Of a stretch of 64,000 nucleotides of DNA, positions 59,895 through 64,000 are shown in pieces. The notes beneath the pieces are model-generated. The model did not search any database, was not told the origin of the DNA, and saw only the letters and a program-made list of their open reading frames with translations. A program made the translations under genes and the position numbers. The stretch covers positions 35,516,115 through 35,580,114 of the forward strand of contig NC_063061.1 of the NCBI RefSeq assembly GCF_018812025.1, read 5' to 3'. Positions within the stretch are counted from its first letter, which is position 1. Each line of letters starts with the position of its first letter. This DNA comes from Megalobrama amblycephala. Lineage: Eukaryota; Chordata; Actinopteri; Cypriniformes; Xenocyprididae.

Positions 59895-61530
59895 CTCTCT
59901 ATCGAGCTCTCGACTATGATACAGTGCATTTACAAAGTTCACACAGCTAATATAACCCTCAAATGGATCTTTACAAGATGTTCGTCATGCATGCTGCATT
60001 CATGCGTCGGATCATGTGAGTATAGTATTTATTTGGATGTTTACATTTGATTCTGAATGAGTTTGATGGTGCTCGGTGGCTAAAGCTAACATTACACACT
60101 GTTGGAGAGATTTATAAAGAATGAAGTTGTGTTTATGAATTATACAGACTGCAAGGGCCCTATATTACACCCGGCACAGTGCGACGCAAGGCGCAGCGCA
60201 AGTGTGTTTGCTAGTTTGCGTCCGGCGCCGTTCGCGTTTTCCCGTTCAGCGCCACGTCCTTAAATTAGTAAATGCATTTGCGCCAGTTAGTGCGCCCATG
60301 GGCGTGCTGGTCTAAAAAAGAGGTGTGTTCAGGCGCATTGCCGGCGCATTGCTATTTTAAGGAGCTGAAAATAGACTGCGCCATAGACCAACGCAAACCT
60401 GGTCTAAAGTCTAAAGTCAATGGCGCAATATTTTTTTGTTAGAGCGCGTTGGTAGAAACTGCGCCTCTGGGCGCGTCCACAGTGCGCGTTGACTTTGCTT
60501 ATTACACACAGGGATGCCCATCACACAAACATGCCAAATATTAAAAACAAAAGGATTACAGTGTAAAAGAATATTATTGTGTAGGCTACATAAATATAAA
60601 AATGTAATGATGAATAGTCATTGTGTGTATTAGAATTAGGCTACCTATTTTCAATTCAGCCTATTACTACTTATAATGATGAACGAAATTGGCTAATTAA
60701 TTGAACAATCGTGCCAATACACACACATATATATTAACTGACTCATCGCGTGTACGCCATGTAAATAGCGATCCGCCATGGCGCGAGCACATCTCGCTCT
60801 TAAAGGGAATGGGAGATGACACTTTGATTGGTTTATTGAACGTTACGCCCATTACTCATTAAGAGAATAGGGACAACCCATTTCAAAAAATGCGCCCCGG
60901 CGCACGGACCATTTTTCCGTCGCTAAAATAGCAAAAGTGGATTTGGACACGCCCTGCGCCGTGCGCTTTACACTTTGCGTTTAGATCGTTAAAATAGGGC
61001 CCCAAGTGTTTAAAAATGAAAATAGCGACGACTCTCTTGTCGCCGTGAATACAGTAATAAACGATGGTAACTTTAACCACATTTAACAGTATATTAGCAA
61101 CATGCTAACGAAACATTTAGAAAGACAATATAAATATCACTAAAAATATCATGTTATCATGGATCATGTCAGTTATTATTGCTCCATCTGCCATTTTTCA
61201 CTGTTTTCCTTGCTTGCTTACCTAGTCTGATGATTCAGCTGTGCACAGATCCAGACGTTAATACTGGCTGCCCTTGTGTAATGCCTTGAACATGGGCTGG
61301 CATATGCAAATATTGGGGGCGTACATATTAATGATCCCGACTGTTACGTAACAGTCGGTGTTATGTTGAGATTCACCTGTTCTTCGGAGGTCTTTTAAAC
61401 AAATGAGATTTATATAAGAAGGAGGAAGCAATGGAGTTTGAGACTCACTGTATGTCTTTTCCATGTACTGAACTCTTGTTATTCAACTATGCCAAGGTAA
61501 ATTCAATTTTTCATTCTAGGGCACCTTTAA
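59895..61530 (-). mobile_element. family B element, copy B2, inverted, truncated and interrupted
   Basis: It ends CATTCTAGGGCACCTTTAA, the inverse of the B1 left end, and matches B1 in reverse through the palindrome ccgactgttacgtaacagtcgg (61339-61360). It lacks the A-like terminus seen in B1 (56165-56341); the break coincides with the truncated end of Tc1 copy 2. A MITE at 60156-61000 is nested inside. Confidence 0.8.
60156..61000. mobile_element. GC-rich MITE with ggccctat termini nested in B2
   Basis: The left end ggccctatattacacccggc and reverse-complemented right end ggccctattttaacgatcta are imperfect inverted repeats. Sub-terminal parts are dense in gcgc, gcgca and ggcgca words on the left and tgcgcc, cgcc on the right. 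B1 lacks it, giving the empty site next to tacttgcagtctgtataatt. Flanking caag occurs on both sides (left gcaag, right ccaagtg). Confidence 0.75.
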
Positions 61531-62413
61531 TATTATGGAACTTTTAAGTACTTGTTTGCTTTATAATCCTTCAGTACCATGGTATTACCATCTCTCTCTC
61601 AGTTTCAGTGGATGGAAACTTCACACAGTCTCTCCTCCAGAGCCGAAGGGTTTGAGTTTTCCCGCAGTGATCCAGTTTTCCTAATGCATGTGGACAGTCC
61701 ACAGACCCCTGGAGATTCCAGGCAGTGAAACTGCTGCATTAGTGTGATCATCCGTGACGTGAGCGTGTGCGTGTGGCCCTGGGCTCCATGTCAAACACCC
61801 CCACTTCATCACAGACGCTCTTTTGACCTGAAACACTCTGAGCTCCCAAACACCATTACGATCCCTGCTGTGACATCAGACACACACACACCAAGCCTTA
61901 ACTGTTGGTTTCTGCTCTCTTGAAATGATACAACATAATCGATTTAGATTATACCACATAATATTTATATTATGCAATTTCTACCACATAAATCTGTTTA
62001 TTGGCATCTTCTTTCTGTCTTCATAATCAAAGCACAACACCTTCAGTGTGTGTCTGTGGGATTTTTCACCTGTTTTCTGGTACAGCAGGTGAGGATTATG
62101 CGTCAGATCACTTAGTCAAGGAACAGCACATCTCTGCTCAACAAGACATGATTCGAGATGCACACCGAATTAGCATCAGAATTAGCATCTTTCATCCGTC
62201 CCTTTGGAATCTGAACGTTCCCTCATGCCTGGTTGCCATGGAGATCTTTTTGGTCTTCAGTACGGACCTACTTGTTGATGCCCTCGTGAAAAAATAGGTA
62301 AACAGTTTCTGTTGTTAATTTTGTTCACTCAGGTTGTTTTGAGCATTGATTGTAGGTGAAAACTGATGATAGTTGTTTTCATGAAGCATTTGAAACTGAT
62401 AAAAACCCCAAGG

Positions 62414-62415
<2 letters not shown>

Positions 62416-62508
<93 letters not shown>
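62416..62508. repeat. (TG)n microsatellite, about 90 bp
   Basis: The longest pure dinucleotide run in the window. Confidence 0.95.
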
Positions 62509-62509
<1 letters not shown>

Positions 62510-62963
62510 TGAGTCATATGCTTACTAATACTAATGGATGAAGTGAGAGAGGGAATAAAATGTGTGGAACAGAAAGAAACAGGAGCTCTTTTATAGCTTA
62601 TGGAAATTCTTAGTCATGCTTCAATCAAGTATCAACTTAACAAATGTTTCTCCTAAAACTCCAAATTTTGAAACAAATTTCACTCAGAAATGGCTTGTAA
62701 ATTTCACAAATAATTACAAAGAAATGGCAAGTAACGAATTTAATTAAATGTAAAATTTTGAAGTAGAAAGTCTGTAGCGGTATTTTCTAAATCTTTGTTT
62801 TATTGGTTTGTTTTTTTAAAAAGCCCAGCGCAGAACGCGAGAGTCTCGAGTCTAGCGCATGTTTACATAGAAAAACAATATAAAAATAGCGCATTAAAAT
62901 AGAAAAATGTGTTCTGTGTGAACAGCCCCTTGGTTGCTACATGGTAAGATCACTAATCTTAAA

Positions 62964-63030
62964 GGTACGCTATGTAATTTTTGGCCCTCTAGTGGTTAAA
63001 AAACCAAACTGCATGCATTTTGCAGAGGAA
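62964..63030. repeat. end of a 'gtacgctatgtaattttt' MITE
   Basis: aaaggtacgctatgtaattt followed by ttggccctctagtggtt resembles the terminus of a fish MITE. The opposite end was not found before the next repeat at 63249. Confidence 0.4.
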
Positions 63031-63248
63031 CATTGTTTTGGTTGTGCTTCAGCTCTGCCTGACTGTGCAGATGAATATGACCCTTCACAATAGAAAACGC
63101 TTTACAATTAATCAATTTATCTGTTCAATGAAATATCTTACTCACCTATTGAGGAATAAAAACACACCAATGTTGATTCTTGTTTTATTACGAGCTCTGA
63201 TGCGTTCTTTTCTTGCCAGCAGACTCTTCTCTGTTCAGCGTTTGTTTA

Positions 63249-63440
63249 AAGGGATAGTTCACCCAAAAATTATCCCATGATTTACTCACCCTCAAGCCAT
63301 CCTAGGTGTATGTGACTATCTTCTTTCAGACGAACACAATCGGAGATATATTTAAAAATATCCTGGCTCTTCCAAGCTTCATAATGGTTGTGATTTTGAA
63401 GCCATCATAAAAGTAATCCATACGACACCAGGGGGTTAAT
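63249..63440. mobile_element. left-hand copy of the 'agttcaccc' TTAA MITE family
   Basis: aaagggatagttcacccaaa, then gatttactcaccctcaagcc and cagacgaacacaatc match the fragment at 9736-9860 closely, and the arms of 33739-34262 more distantly. No right end in the window. Confidence 0.65.
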
Positions 63441-64000
63441 AAAAACCTTATGAACTGAAGCGATGGGTTTTTAAAGAAAAATATCGATATTTAAAACTTT
63501 ATTAACTATAATATCTAGCTTCTGGCAGACGGCCACACACATCAAAAGACTGATGAAGTATTGACTGATTATTTGCATTTTTAATTTTGAACAAAAAAAG
63601 GTTGCGTAGTGTACATTTAAAAATTAAGAATAAAGATTTTTTTCAGCGTGTTTATTTTTGGCGTACACTATTAGACTCGTCGCAACAGAAATAACAGATT
63701 GCATCTTGAAGAAACAGGCCTCGGTTGCTCAGATATTTCCCTTGTCTGAGTCACGCTTTGCTCTTTTGTGGTGTGCGGTAATAGAAACGATCCTCACCTG
63801 CTGAGAAACACCACTGGCCTTCTGAAAGCATTGTGTGGATGTGAAGAGACAAACTGTGCTTGAAAAGAGTTCACTTTCTCTGGGCGCTCATGGCCTTCAG
63901 CGCTTCCTCCTCAGTAGACCACAAGCATAAAATAAATCACTTCAAATGCATATATTGGCCGTGGGAATTTTCTTTTGATGAATGTATTTTTAGTCCATTG

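Larger units (their letters stand above)
26961..64000. other. gene-poor region upstream of cert1
   Basis: No host coding exon was recognised in these 37 kb on either strand. Repeats and transposons are listed separately. Stretches in which I see nothing specific beyond AT-richness and short microsatellites: 26961-27215, 28275-29100, 29415-30438, 31640-32640, 34413-35322, 36171-37060, 38245-39005, 40060-40915, 44880-45775, 46080-46980, 50340-51540, 51960-52960, 53015-54530, 54605-55417, 56825-57605, 57700-58815, 61531-62410 and 63440-64000. Runs of gttgctatg/gttgctaggg words occur at 28275-28370, 43503-43640 and 53145-53190. A large intron of a gene outside the window cannot be excluded. Confidence 0.6.

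Noticed and set aside
26961..64000. tRNA, snRNA or microRNA genes
   Set aside because: No A/B-box pair, cloverleaf or known small-RNA sequence was recognised. The many hairpins are all explained by inverted-repeat elements.

Overview
This is vertebrate nuclear DNA, most likely from a cypriniform (carp or zebrafish-type) teleost. It is AT-rich, full of (CA)n, (TA)n and (GA)n microsatellites, and crowded with short inverted-repeat DNA transposons, two Tc1-like copies and hAT-type elements whose termini look like those common in cyprinid genomes. Only about 0.4 kb of the 64 kb can be read as host protein-coding sequence.

The one host gene recognised is cert1 (ceramide transfer protein, also called col4a3bp), on the minus strand. 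Its first three coding exons are visible at 26243-26386, 23281-23415 and 145-261. All have consensus splice borders in phase 0 and together encode the N-terminus and nearly the whole PI4P-binding PH domain. The 5' flank (about 26387-26960) is a CpG-rich promoter with a perfect palindromic CRE. The rest of the gene (FFAT motif, START domain) lies beyond the left edge of the window.

Intron 2 of cert1 (23 kb) is largely transposon debris: a frameshifted hAT/BED-finger exon, several MITEs, three copies of a TTAA-flanked family (called family A here), an 'Angel-like' MITE family, long fold-back elements, and a three-level nest (A2 containing a hAT, which contains an Angel-like MITE) with perfect 8-bp target duplications.

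From about 27 kb to the right end no host gene was recognised. This 37 kb holds long palindromic MITEs, two Tc1-like transposase pseudogenes (30439-31639 and 58818-59890), an AT-rich tandem array (37.1-37.9 kb), a cluster of hairpin elements with microsatellite loops (41.8-43.5 kb), a 2.4 kb minisatellite with a 42-bp unit that is open on both strands (47.9-50.3 kb), and a second TTAA-flanked family present as an inverted pair (55.4-56.3 and 59.9-61.5 kb).

No prokaryotic-style operon, CRISPR array, tRNA or rRNA gene was seen. The least explained structures are the 42-bp array with its higher-order repeat and inverted terminal unit, and the promoter-plus-exon-like module carried by family A. 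Nothing here convincingly amounts to a new molecular system.
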